DNA from: an uncultured Sutterella sp.
Lineage (GTDB): Bacteria; Pseudomonadota; Gammaproteobacteria; Burkholderiales; Burkholderiaceae_F
Direction: 5' to 3'
DNA length: 16,301 nt
Assembly (NCBI GenBank): GCA_900552915.1
Contig: USBS01000033.1
Coordinates: forward strand, 1 to 16,301
Positions 6,708 through 12,041 of the stretch are shown piece by piece. The position numbers and the translations under genes were made by a program. Position 1 is the stretch's first letter. Every line of letters begins with the position of its first letter. A model generated the notes under the pieces. The model saw nothing but the letters and a program-made list of their open reading frames with translations, had not been told where the DNA came from and made no database searches.

Positions 6708-8105
6708 GTGAGTACACGCCAGACATGGTCAAGCCGCTTGACCTACATTCTGACCGTTGCCGGCGCGACGATCGGCTTCGGCGCCACATGGCGCTTCCCT
6801 TATCTTGTCGGTGAAAACGGCGGCGGGGCTTATGTGCTCACCTTCATTGCCGTGATGATGCTCGTGGGCATCCCGATCATTCTCGTCGAAAACGTCATCG
6901 GCCGACGCGCTCAAGCCAACAGCGTCGATGCCTTCGCCTTGGCAGGGCGTGCCCCGGGCTACATTCCTTCGAAGCTCTGGAAAATCTTCGGCTATACGGG
7001 ACTGCTCGGTGCCTTCGGCATTCTGGCCTACTACATGGTCATCGGCGGCTGGGTGATTTCCTACATCTGGCACATTCTGCTCGGAGCCGCAGGTATTTCG
7101 GGCGGCCTTGATCTTTCAAGCCCCATCACGAAGGAACTCACCGAAGCTTTCTACAACGACAGCATTGAAAATTCCCCGCTGGCCATCACCTGCTATACGC
7201 TCGTTTTCGTTCTCATCAACTGGGTGATTCTGCGAAAGGGCGTCATTCAAGGTATCGAGCGATCCGTCAAGTATTTGATGCCGCTGCTGTTGCTGTGTCT
7301 CTTGATCATGGTGCTCCGCAACCTGACGCTCGACAACGCCGCCGAAGGCGTGCGCTTTTATCTGACACCGGATTTCTCAAAGATCACGCCGCGTCTTTTC
7401 CTTGATGTGCTCGGTCAGGTGTTCTTTGCCCTCTCTCTCGGCTTCGGCGTGATGATTACGCTGTCTTCTCACCTCAACCAGAAAGAGGACATGGTCAAAA
7501 CCGCCGTTATCACGGGCATCATCAATACGCTCGTGGCCGTCATGGCGGGCTTCATGATTTTCCCGTCGCTTTTCAGCGCCAATCTGGCTCCGGACTCCGG
7601 CCCCTCGCTCGTCTTCAAGTCGCTGCCGATCGCGTTCTCCGAAATGTTCTTCGGCAACTTCTTTGCGATCGTGTTCTTCCTGCTTCTTGTGATTGCAGCA
7701 CTGACAACTTCGCTTACGATCTATCAGGTCATTATCAGCGTGTTGGTCGAACGTCTGCGCATGAGCCTCGGACGCGCCATCAACGTGACGCTGGGCGGAA
7801 TCTTCCTTTTCGGCAACCTGCCCTGCATTCTGGCCTACGGGCCCTGGCGCGACATCCGCATTCTTGATCGCAACATCTTCGACGCCTTTGACTTCGTTAG
7901 CGGCAACATTTGCTTTGTGATCACTGCACTCGGCGCCACGATCTTTGTGGGCTGGGTGATGAAGCACAACGCCATTGATGAAATCGACAACTGCGGCGAG
8001 CTCAAGCACAAGACCTCCGGTATTTGGTACGCCTGGGTGCGCTACGTGATTCCCGTGGTGATCATTGCGATTTTTGCTTACGGTCTAAGAGGTTTCTTCG
8101 CATAA
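6708..8105 (+). CDS. Sodium-dependent transporter of the SNF (LeuT-like) family
   Basis: This inner-membrane protein of the neurotransmitter:sodium symporter family imports a small solute, commonly an amino acid, with Na+. The 465 residues carry the TM1 signature AGATIGFGATWRFPYLVGENGGG (residues 18-40, split here only by being long), which forms part of the ion and substrate site. The TM6 region SLGFGVMITLSSH is at 243-255, and ALTTSLTIYQ at 331-340 corresponds to the Na2-site segment of LeuT. About 11 hydrophobic segments are visible, the usual number in bacterial members, which lack a twelfth helix. The GTG start at 6708 has GGGAG seven bases upstream. It is a single-gene unit between its own promoter and a strong terminator. 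The substrate cannot be told from sequence. Confidence 0.92.
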   Translation: MSTRQTWSSRLTYILTVAGATIGFGATWRFPYLVGENGGGAYVLTFIAVMMLVGIPIILVENVIGRRAQANSVDAFALAGRAPGYIPSKLWKIFGYTGLLGAFGILAYYMVIGGWVISYIWHILLGAAGISGGLDLSSPITKELTEAFYNDSIENSPLAITCYTLVFVLINWVILRKGVIQGIERSVKYLMPLLLLCLLIMVLRNLTLDNAAEGVRFYLTPDFSKITPRLFLDVLGQVFFALSLGFGVMITLSSHLNQKEDMVKTAVITGIINTLVAVMAGFMIFPSLFSANLAPDSGPSLVFKSLPIAFSEMFFGNFFAIVFFLLLVIAALTTSLTIYQVIISVLVERLRMSLGRAINVTLGGIFLFGNLPCILAYGPWRDIRILDRNIFDAFDFVSGNICFVITALGATIFVGWVMKHNAIDEIDNCGELKHKTSGIWYAWVRYVIPVVIIAIFAYGLRGFFA

Positions 8106-8132
8106 CGGCACCGAGCTTCATAGTCATCAAAC

Positions 8133-8162
8133 GGGAGTCGAGTTAATCGGCTCCCTTTTTTT
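8133..8162 (+). terminator. Strong intrinsic terminator after the transporter
   Basis: GGGAGTCGA (8133-8141) pairs with TCGGCTCCC (8147-8155), nine base pairs including one G-U, with a GTTAA loop. Seven T residues follow (8156-8162). It lies 27 bases after the transporter stop codon and marks the left edge of the accessory island. Confidence 0.93.
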
Positions 8163-8279
8163 GTCTGTTGAGTGAATCAGGCGAGAGACAACGGGCCTGT
8201 CAACTCAATCAAACAATCAGAGCAAAAACGTCAACCTTTTCAGGCAACGTCAAACGTCAAGGCAATGCCAGAGGTACTT

Positions 8280-8325
8280 ATAAAAATATGCATAAAAACA
8301 TAAAATTCTTAATAAAAATATGCAT
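8280..8325 (+). repeat. Direct repeat ATAAAAATATGCAT upstream of the ATPase gene
   Basis: The 14-mer ATAAAAATATGCAT occurs identically at 8280-8293 and 8312-8325, 32 bp apart (about three helical turns). The second copy runs into the 18-bp palindrome at the promoter. Repeated half-sites on one DNA face suggest cooperative binding by a regulator. Confidence 0.6.
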
Positions 8326-8338
8326 CGATGCATATAAT
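8309..8338 (+). promoter_or_regulatory. Promoter of the DUF4143 ATPase gene with overlapping palindromic operator
   Basis: TTAATA (8309-8314), an 18-base spacer and a perfect TATAAT (8333-8338) form a sigma-70 promoter. The perfect 18-bp palindrome ATATGCATCGATGCATAT (8318-8335) fills the spacer and touches the -10, the position of a repressor operator. A transcript would start near 8345, about 34 bases before the ATG. The sequence is far more AT-rich than its surroundings. Confidence 0.55.
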
Positions 8339-8378
8339 TATGAAAAGCTAATCGTTAGACAGACAGACCCGATACGAT

Positions 8379-9722
8379 ATGAAGCGAATCGCCCTACAAA
8401 ATTTAGTCCGCTGGAACGAATCTCCCCGACGGAAACCCTTGATACTGCGCGGCGTCCGTCAAGTCGGCAAAACTTGGCTGATGAAGGAATTTGCAGAACG
8501 ATTCTTTGCGCAACGCAACATCTACATCAACTTCGACGAAGAACCTCGGTGGGCGTCCGTATTTGAGAAAACGCATGATCCTGAGGCGATTCTCCGCGAC
8601 ATTCGATTTACGACCGGTCGGCAGATCAATGACGATTGGCTTCTGATTCTCGACGAGGTTCAGGGCTGCCCAAACGCCATCCACGCCCTGAAATACTTCT
8701 GCGAGAACAAACCGCAGCTGCGCGTAATCGCCGCAGGCTCATTGCTCGGACTGGCCTTGGCTCAGCCCGAATCCTATCCTGTCGGCAAAGTCGAGTTCCT
8801 CAGTTTGGAGCCGATGAGCTTTGAGGAATTCTTATGGGCAAGCGGCGAAGACGGTCTCGTCGAAGCACTGCGGCAATGGTGTCGAATCGAGCCGCTCACA
8901 GATATTCTCTACGCACGACTGCTTGAGGCGTTTCAAAAATTCGAAGTCATCGGCGGCATGCCGGAAGCTGTTTCCGCCTGGGTCGATGGTGGCGACATGA
9001 CTTTGGCCCGAAAAATTCAAAAGCAGATACTGGACACCTATCTGGCTGACATTCGCACCCACTCCAACAGCTTCGACGCACCGAAAATCGTGCGCATCTG
9101 GGAGTCGTTGCCGCGGATGCTCGCACGAGAACAGAAAAAATTTCAGTACTCAATCGTTGAAGAAAAATCGAACGCCCGCAAATATCGTGATTCGCTTCAG
9201 TGGCTCATCAACGCCCGACTGGTAAGGCCCGTGCACCGCATCGACGGCATGGGCGTACCGCTTTCCGCATACAAAGATGCCAACGCCTTCAAAATCTATC
9301 TGGTTGACGTCGGACTTCTGTGCCGTCTCTCCGGCCTTGATCCCGCGCTTTTGCGCGAGTACGACGAAAACTTCAGGGAGCACAAAGGAGCGCTTGCGGA
9401 AAATTTGGTACTGCAAAGCCTGGTGCCTCAGTTTGAGAACGAGCCTCTTTACTGGTCAATGAACAACCCGCCGCATGAAGTCGACTTTCTAATCGAGCGC
9501 AAAGGTAAGATCATTCCGATCGAGGTCAAGTCCGGCACAAATCTGAAGTCGAAATCGCTTTCCAAATTTAAAGAGCTCTACAAGGAACGCATCGCTCTGC
9601 GCGTTCGCTTTTCGCTAGCCAACTTGAGCCTTGACGGAGACATCCTCAACATTCCGCTCTTCATGGCCGACGAAACCGATCGGCTCATCGGAATGGCGCT
9701 TGATGAAATGGCCAACCGGTAG
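8379..9722 (+). CDS. AAA_14/DUF4143-family ATPase
   Basis: This 447-residue protein belongs to the widespread, poorly understood prokaryotic AAA_14-DUF4143 family. Walker A is GVRQVGKT at 25-32 and Walker B is LLILDEVQ at 88-95. AAGSLLG at 118-124 looks like sensor 1, and the EPMSFEEFLWA segment at 144-154 is typical of the family. The C-terminal DUF4143 part contains AENLVLQSLVP (340-350), then HEVDFLIERKGKIIPIEVKSG (366-386). In the latter, D369, E382 and K384 match a PD-(D/E)XK nuclease-fold core. The ATG at 8379 has no clear Shine-Dalgarno sequence. Length and motifs look complete. It stands alone behind a palindromic promoter and lies next to a toxin-antitoxin locus in what looks like acquired DNA. 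Its function is unknown; roles in defence or mobile-element maintenance are guesses. Confidence 0.9.
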   Translation: MKRIALQNLVRWNESPRRKPLILRGVRQVGKTWLMKEFAERFFAQRNIYINFDEEPRWASVFEKTHDPEAILRDIRFTTGRQINDDWLLILDEVQGCPNAIHALKYFCENKPQLRVIAAGSLLGLALAQPESYPVGKVEFLSLEPMSFEEFLWASGEDGLVEALRQWCRIEPLTDILYARLLEAFQKFEVIGGMPEAVSAWVDGGDMTLARKIQKQILDTYLADIRTHSNSFDAPKIVRIWESLPRMLAREQKKFQYSIVEEKSNARKYRDSLQWLINARLVRPVHRIDGMGVPLSAYKDANAFKIYLVDVGLLCRLSGLDPALLREYDENFREHKGALAENLVLQSLVPQFENEPLYWSMNNPPHEVDFLIERKGKIIPIEVKSGTNLKSKSLSKFKELYKERIALRVRFSLANLSLDGDILNIPLFMADETDRLIGMALDEMANR

Positions 9723-9732
9723 CTGAAAAAGC

Positions 9733-9745
9733 CCCTAAGTTAGGG
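9733..9745 (+). repeat. Short palindrome after the ATPase gene
   Basis: CCCTAA-G-TTAGGG is a perfect dyad ten bases after the ATPase stop codon. The context AAGCCCCT followed by AGGG resembles the subterminal hairpin of the IS element at 10250 onward, read in the opposite direction. There is no following T-run. It may be a weak 3'-end structure or a trace of an older IS end. Confidence 0.3.
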
Positions 9746-9822
9746 ATATGTTGAGGATTTTCGGTCTCCTGAACACCCTCGCACTCGATGTCAAAACGCA
9801 ATGCCGTAACATCCTTCTTTGT

Positions 9823-9848
9823 AGTGATAACGTGCTTACGTTATCACT
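9823..9848 (+). promoter_or_regulatory. Operator of the toxin-antitoxin operon
   Basis: AGTGATAACGT (9823-9833) and ACGTTATCACT (9838-9848) are perfect 11-bp complements separated by GCTT. The dyad lies 44 bases upstream of the antitoxin ATG and overlaps the proposed -35 box. RelB/DinJ antitoxins are ribbon-helix-helix proteins that repress their own operon by binding such dyads, so this is the expected autoregulatory site. Confidence 0.8.
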
Positions 9849-9869
9849 TACAATGCACTACATCATATT
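9841..9869 (+). promoter_or_regulatory. Promoter of the toxin-antitoxin operon
   Basis: TTATCA (9841-9846), a 17-base spacer and CATATT (9864-9869) each match four of six consensus bases. The -35 box lies in the right arm of the operator, so bound antitoxin would block polymerase. The alternative -10 TACAAT at 9849-9854 lacks a good -35. Confidence 0.5.
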
Positions 9870-9892
9870 GCGTAACATTTTAGGTGATACTT

Positions 9893-10162
9893 ATGAGCAC
9901 TGCATCTACCAGTCTTCAAGTTAGATTAGATCCAAATTTGAGGAATGAAGCTCAGGCCATTTTCGATAGTCTCGGCATTGACATTTCCTCCGCCGTGAGA
10001 ATGTTTTTACGTCAGGTGGTTGTTGAGCGAGGAATGCCGTTCCGTCCTTGTCTTGACCCCTTCTACAACCCTGCCAACATCGCTCACTTGCAAAAGGCTC
10101 TAGATGATGTTAGAGCCGGTCGCGGCATTGAAACCCATGCTCTTATCGGAGACGACGAATGA
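9893..10162 (+). CDS. RelB/DinJ-family antitoxin
   Basis: This 89-residue antitoxin of a type II toxin-antitoxin system should neutralise its RelE/YoeB-superfamily partner and repress the operon. The N-terminal part reads TSLQVRLDPNLRNEAQAIF (about residues 6-24), then DSLGIDISSAVRMFLRQVVVE and GMPF, the ribbon-helix-helix pattern of RelB/DinJ. The acidic C-terminal tail ends LIGDDE and would contact the toxin. The ATG at 9893 was chosen over an in-frame GTG at 9884 because AGGTG (9882-9886) then sits six bases upstream as ribosome-binding site. Its stop overlaps the toxin start (ATGA, 10159-10162), so the genes were translationally coupled. The antitoxin looks intact although its toxin is broken. 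Confidence 0.88.
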   Translation: MSTASTSLQVRLDPNLRNEAQAIFDSLGIDISSAVRMFLRQVVVERGMPFRPCLDPFYNPANIAHLQKALDDVRAGRGIETHALIGDDE

Positions 10163-10249
10163 TTTTGTCCTGGTACCACGACGCATGGGACGATTATGTT
10201 CAGTGTCAAACCGATGACAAAAAAATCCTTCGCAAAATCAATTCACTCA
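10159..10249 (+). pseudogene. YoeB-family toxin gene fragment, interrupted by an IS element
   Basis: The first 30 codons (MILSWYHDAWDDYVQCQTDD, then KKILRKINSL) match the N-terminus of YoeB/Txe toxins, which begin with a W-S/Y-x-x-x-W-D-D-Y pattern and a KINxLI helix. YoeB is a ribosome-dependent mRNA endonuclease of about 84 residues. Its catalytic residues (Glu46, Arg65 and His83 in E. coli) would all lie after the break. At 10249/10250 the sequence runs into the end of the IS element, and the frame continues 30 unrelated codons to a stop at 10341. No continuation of the gene is recognisable right of the element, so the 3' part appears lost. The toxin should be inactive. Confidence 0.83.
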
Positions 10250-10400
10250 GTGACCGCTCCCCTCAATTGAGGGGCTTCCTGCTTCATGGCGAGTTTGGCA
10301 CCCGGGTGTCCCAGGGCACCTCTCCGGCTCCACAGGCATAACATCGGCCCGGCCCGGACCTAGTTTTTTCGTTGTTGCCCTTGCTGGTTTTCCACGCAGC
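10232..10400 (-). ncRNA. Putative omega-RNA (reRNA) with guide from the toxin gene
   Basis: TnpB proteins of IS200/IS605 elements use an RNA made from the 3' end of tnpB through the right end of the element, whose last bases are copied from flanking DNA and act as guide. By that rule the scaffold here would run leftward through about 10400-10250 and contain the palindrome at 10259-10274. The guide would start at 10249 with TGAGTGAATTGATTTTGC, the antisense of the yoeB fragment. The 5' end and total length are guesses. Confidence 0.4.
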
Positions 10401-11728
10401 GTGGCTTTCACCTTTTTCGGCTCAAGCCTGCCTTCTCGGATCATTTTTACTCCCGCCATCAGGATGTTTCCTGCCGCCACATAATCCGCATTGGTCGACT
10501 CGAATCCGCAGCTCACACAACGGAACACCGACTGCGTCGGGCGGTTCTTCCGTTCAACCCGACCACACTTCGGGCATCGCTGAGAGGTGTAGGCCGGATC
10601 AACCTTTATGACAAGTTTGCCGGTCTTTACGGCTTTGTACTTCAAATACTCCTCAGTCTTCCTCCAACCGCTTGACAGAATGGCACGATTGAGCCCCGCT
10701 TTGGCGCGAGCTCCGTTCGGCAATGCTTTTCCGCTGTCATCGTATTTCGGATGCGGCCGCCGAGTCATGTTCTTAACCTGCAGGTCCTCCAGGACAAAGA
10801 ACTGCACCTTGGCGTCGGCTACCAATGCGTGCGATGTCTGATGCGCAAAATCGTTGATGACATTTTTCCGGTAGTCAAATGTCCGCGACACCTTTCTCCG
10901 CATCTTTGCTCTGTTTCGGCTGCCTTTTTCGCAGCGGGCCATGCGTTTCTGGTAATGCCTTCGCTGACGCTCTTTGCGCTGGATCCTCTCAAGCTGATCC
11001 TTTGTCAGTGCATAAGGCTCGGGATCGTTGCTTGTCTGAACAGGACGTACAACACCGCGATCGATGCCGTTGCCGCAGGCAATGAGTTCCTCCTCGGAGT
11101 ATTGCTGCAAACGGTCAATCATTTCTTTTTCCGTTTCCGGGAAACGCTCTTCTTCGGCTTCCTTGTAGCTCATGGAAACAAAGAGTGCCTTGCTGGTGAG
11201 CGTTACGCTGACCATGGCCGGAACAATAAACTCGCGGTGCGCTTTAAAGAGTATCGTGCCGCCAGGAATGCGAGCCGAGCCGAATCTCAATTCATACCAG
11301 CCTGAGCGTGCCGAGGGTTCGATCGTAAAGTAGTCTCGCGTCAGCAGCAGATGACGATCTGCGTCTTTGATGGCGCGCAACTTGGGACGTGAAGCGAGGC
11401 CGGCCGCCGCTCTGCGGCAAGCCTGACAAAAACGGAAAGCACCGATGCCCAGAATTGCGGAAGGCACCTGAGACAGCCACGGTCTTTCTGCCTTATTGAT
11501 GAAATGTGCGTACTTCTGATCGGGTTTGGGACGCTCGATGCGGCACTCTTTGCGCACGGGTTGCTTGTGCCGCTCTGTTTCGGCGACAAGCCGGCTGAGA
11601 CTGTCGAAGAACCGTTGCTCCAGGACGCTTTCGTTATAGATGAACATCTGGCCGGCCGACCATGTAAGGTAAGCTTCGCGGGCGGTTGCATCTCTAAACT
11701 TGGCGGCAAATTTGCGTCCGGTAAGCAT
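10247..11728 (-). CDS. tnpB: TnpB, RNA-guided endonuclease of an IS200/IS605-family element
   Basis: TnpB is the ancestor-like relative of Cas12. It cuts DNA matching its omega-RNA guide next to a transposon-associated motif and promotes retention of the element. The 493-residue product has the RuvC-like triad: D223 in GIDRGV, E314 in FVLEDL and D415 in TNADYVAAGNI. A zinc ribbon carries C385, C388, C404 and C407 (CPKCG and CVSCG). A basic helical region (RKERQRRHYQKRMARCEKGS, about 251-270) lies between. All catalytic residues are present, so it may be active. It is longer than many TnpBs (about 370-430 residues). The ATG at 11728 has AAGGA about six bases upstream; an in-frame start at 11767 lies in a hairpin. 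The stop codon TGA (10249-10247) comes from flanking toxin-gene DNA. Confidence 0.93.
   Translation of the reverse strand: MLTGRKFAAKFRDATAREAYLTWSAGQMFIYNESVLEQRFFDSLSRLVAETERHKQPVRKECRIERPKPDQKYAHFINKAERPWLSQVPSAILGIGAFRFCQACRRAAAGLASRPKLRAIKDADRHLLLTRDYFTIEPSARSGWYELRFGSARIPGGTILFKAHREFIVPAMVSVTLTSKALFVSMSYKEAEEERFPETEKEMIDRLQQYSEEELIACGNGIDRGVVRPVQTSNDPEPYALTKDQLERIQRKERQRRHYQKRMARCEKGSRNRAKMRRKVSRTFDYRKNVINDFAHQTSHALVADAKVQFFVLEDLQVKNMTRRPHPKYDDSGKALPNGARAKAGLNRAILSSGWRKTEEYLKYKAVKTGKLVIKVDPAYTSQRCPKCGRVERKNRPTQSVFRCVSCGFESTNADYVAAGNILMAGVKMIREGRLEPKKVKATLRGKPARATTKKLGPGRADVMPVEPERCPGTPGCQTRHEAGSPSIEGSGH
10259..10274 (-). repeat. Right-end subterminal palindrome of the IS element
   Basis: CCCCTCAATTGAGGGG is a perfect 16-bp palindrome nine bases from the element end. 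In this family such hairpins are recognised by TnpA on single-stranded DNA and also form the 3' stem of the omega-RNA. It overlaps the last codons of tnpB. Confidence 0.75.
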
Positions 11729-11759
11729 ATGGTTCCTTTCACGAGGAAAGGAGTGTACA

Positions 11760-11783
11760 GGCAACATTCATTTGATTGTTGCC
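11760..11783 (-). repeat. Hairpin just upstream of tnpB
   Basis: GGCAACA (11760-11766) pairs with TGTTGCC (11777-11783) around a 10-base loop, 32 bases upstream of the tnpB ATG. It could be a left-end structure of the IS or a leader hairpin limiting TnpB translation. No T-run follows on the minus strand. Confidence 0.5.
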
Positions 11784-11831
11784 CGTCTCAGAAAAAAAAT
11801 AGCGTTGGGTTTTTCGAGCCCGCATTCCTCT

Positions 11832-11847
11832 CCTGCATTAATGCAGG
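11832..11847 (-). repeat. Palindrome at the presumed left end of the IS element
   Basis: CCTGCATTAATGCAGG is a perfect 16-bp palindrome. Its minus-strand context (GCAGGATCCC before, AGAGGAATG after) resembles that of the right-end palindrome (GCAGGAAG before, AGCGG after). It could be the left-end TnpA-binding hairpin of this element or a remnant right end of another copy. An overlapping alternative pairing (GCAGG with CCTGC, 11843-11857) excludes it. Confidence 0.5.
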
Positions 11848-11969
11848 GGGATCCTGCGGGATTTTTTTGAATATTTTCCTGTTCAAGCACTTGTTGCAGG
11901 CTTTTGCTGAGAAGACTTGGGACAAACTTGAGTGCACAAACCGTCCTGAGACAGAACATCACCAAGGAA

Positions 11970-12005
11970 GAGGCGTCTTTGCCATGTCTTTTCGCCTCCC
12001 TTTTT
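11970..12005 (+). terminator. Weak terminator-like hairpin
   Basis: GAGGCG (11970-11975) pairs with CGCCTC (11993-11998) around a 17-base loop, followed by CC and five T residues (12001-12005). It could be the original terminator of the interrupted toxin-antitoxin operon. The large loop and two-base gap before the T-run make it uncertain. Confidence 0.3.
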
Positions 12006-12041
12006 CTTCTAATCTTCTACAACTTTTAGAAGATTAGAAGA
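12005..12041. repeat. Perfect 15-bp hairpin with AGAAGATT repeats
   Basis: TCTTCTAATCTTCTA (12005-12019) pairs perfectly with TAGAAGATTAGAAGA (12027-12041) around a CAACTTT loop. The right arm continues as ATTAGAGAAG, so the AGAAGATT unit is nearly repeated. It lies 31 bases beyond the YgjP-like stop codon. No T-run follows on either strand, so it is not a standard terminator. It may be a 3'-end stabiliser or a small repeat element. Confidence 0.7.

Larger units (their letters stand above)
10250..11850 (-). mobile_element. IS200/IS605-family element, tnpB only (IS1341-like)
   Basis: The element carries tnpB and no tnpA transposase, so movement would need a TnpA supplied in trans. The right end is placed at 10250: on the minus strand, palindromic CCCCTCAATTGAGGGG is followed by AGCGGTCAC and then toxin-gene sequence. 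There are no terminal inverted repeats and no target duplication, as usual for this family. The left end is not sharply defined. It is put near 11850 because a second subterminal palindrome lies at 11832-11847; the true end may be up to about 30 bases further right. Confidence 0.75.

Noticed and set aside
7377..8009. 210-codon minus-strand frame
   Set aside because: It is antisense to the SNF transporter and rich in His, Glu, Asp and Arg, as expected for the complement of membrane-protein codons.
8280..8335. CRISPR-like repeat array
   Set aside because: There are only two copies of a 14-mer, no regular spacers and no cas genes. It fits an operator better.
8168..8566. 132-codon plus-strand frame before the ATPase
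   Set aside because: It crosses the AT-rich promoter region and then overlaps the ATPase gene out of frame. It has no ribosome-binding site and no recognisable content.
10159..10341. A complete 60-residue small protein
   Set aside because: The first half is clearly YoeB and the second half is IS right-end sequence read through, so it is a broken gene rather than a natural small protein.
11768..11965. 65-codon minus-strand frame ending near the tnpB start
   Set aside because: It contains an AGSPCINAGEE-like stretch similar to tnpB ends, but has no ribosome-binding site or domain. It is treated as IS-end DNA rather than a gene.
11504..12037. 177-codon plus-strand frame
   Set aside because: The first part is antisense to tnpB and the rest crosses IS-end hairpins. 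I also checked whether its tail could be the missing YoeB C-terminus and found none of the YoeB motifs.
12005..12041. Intrinsic terminator for the plsC-ygjP operon
   Set aside because: The stem is excellent, but on the minus strand it is followed by A residues and on the plus strand by ATTAGAG. It lacks the required T-run.
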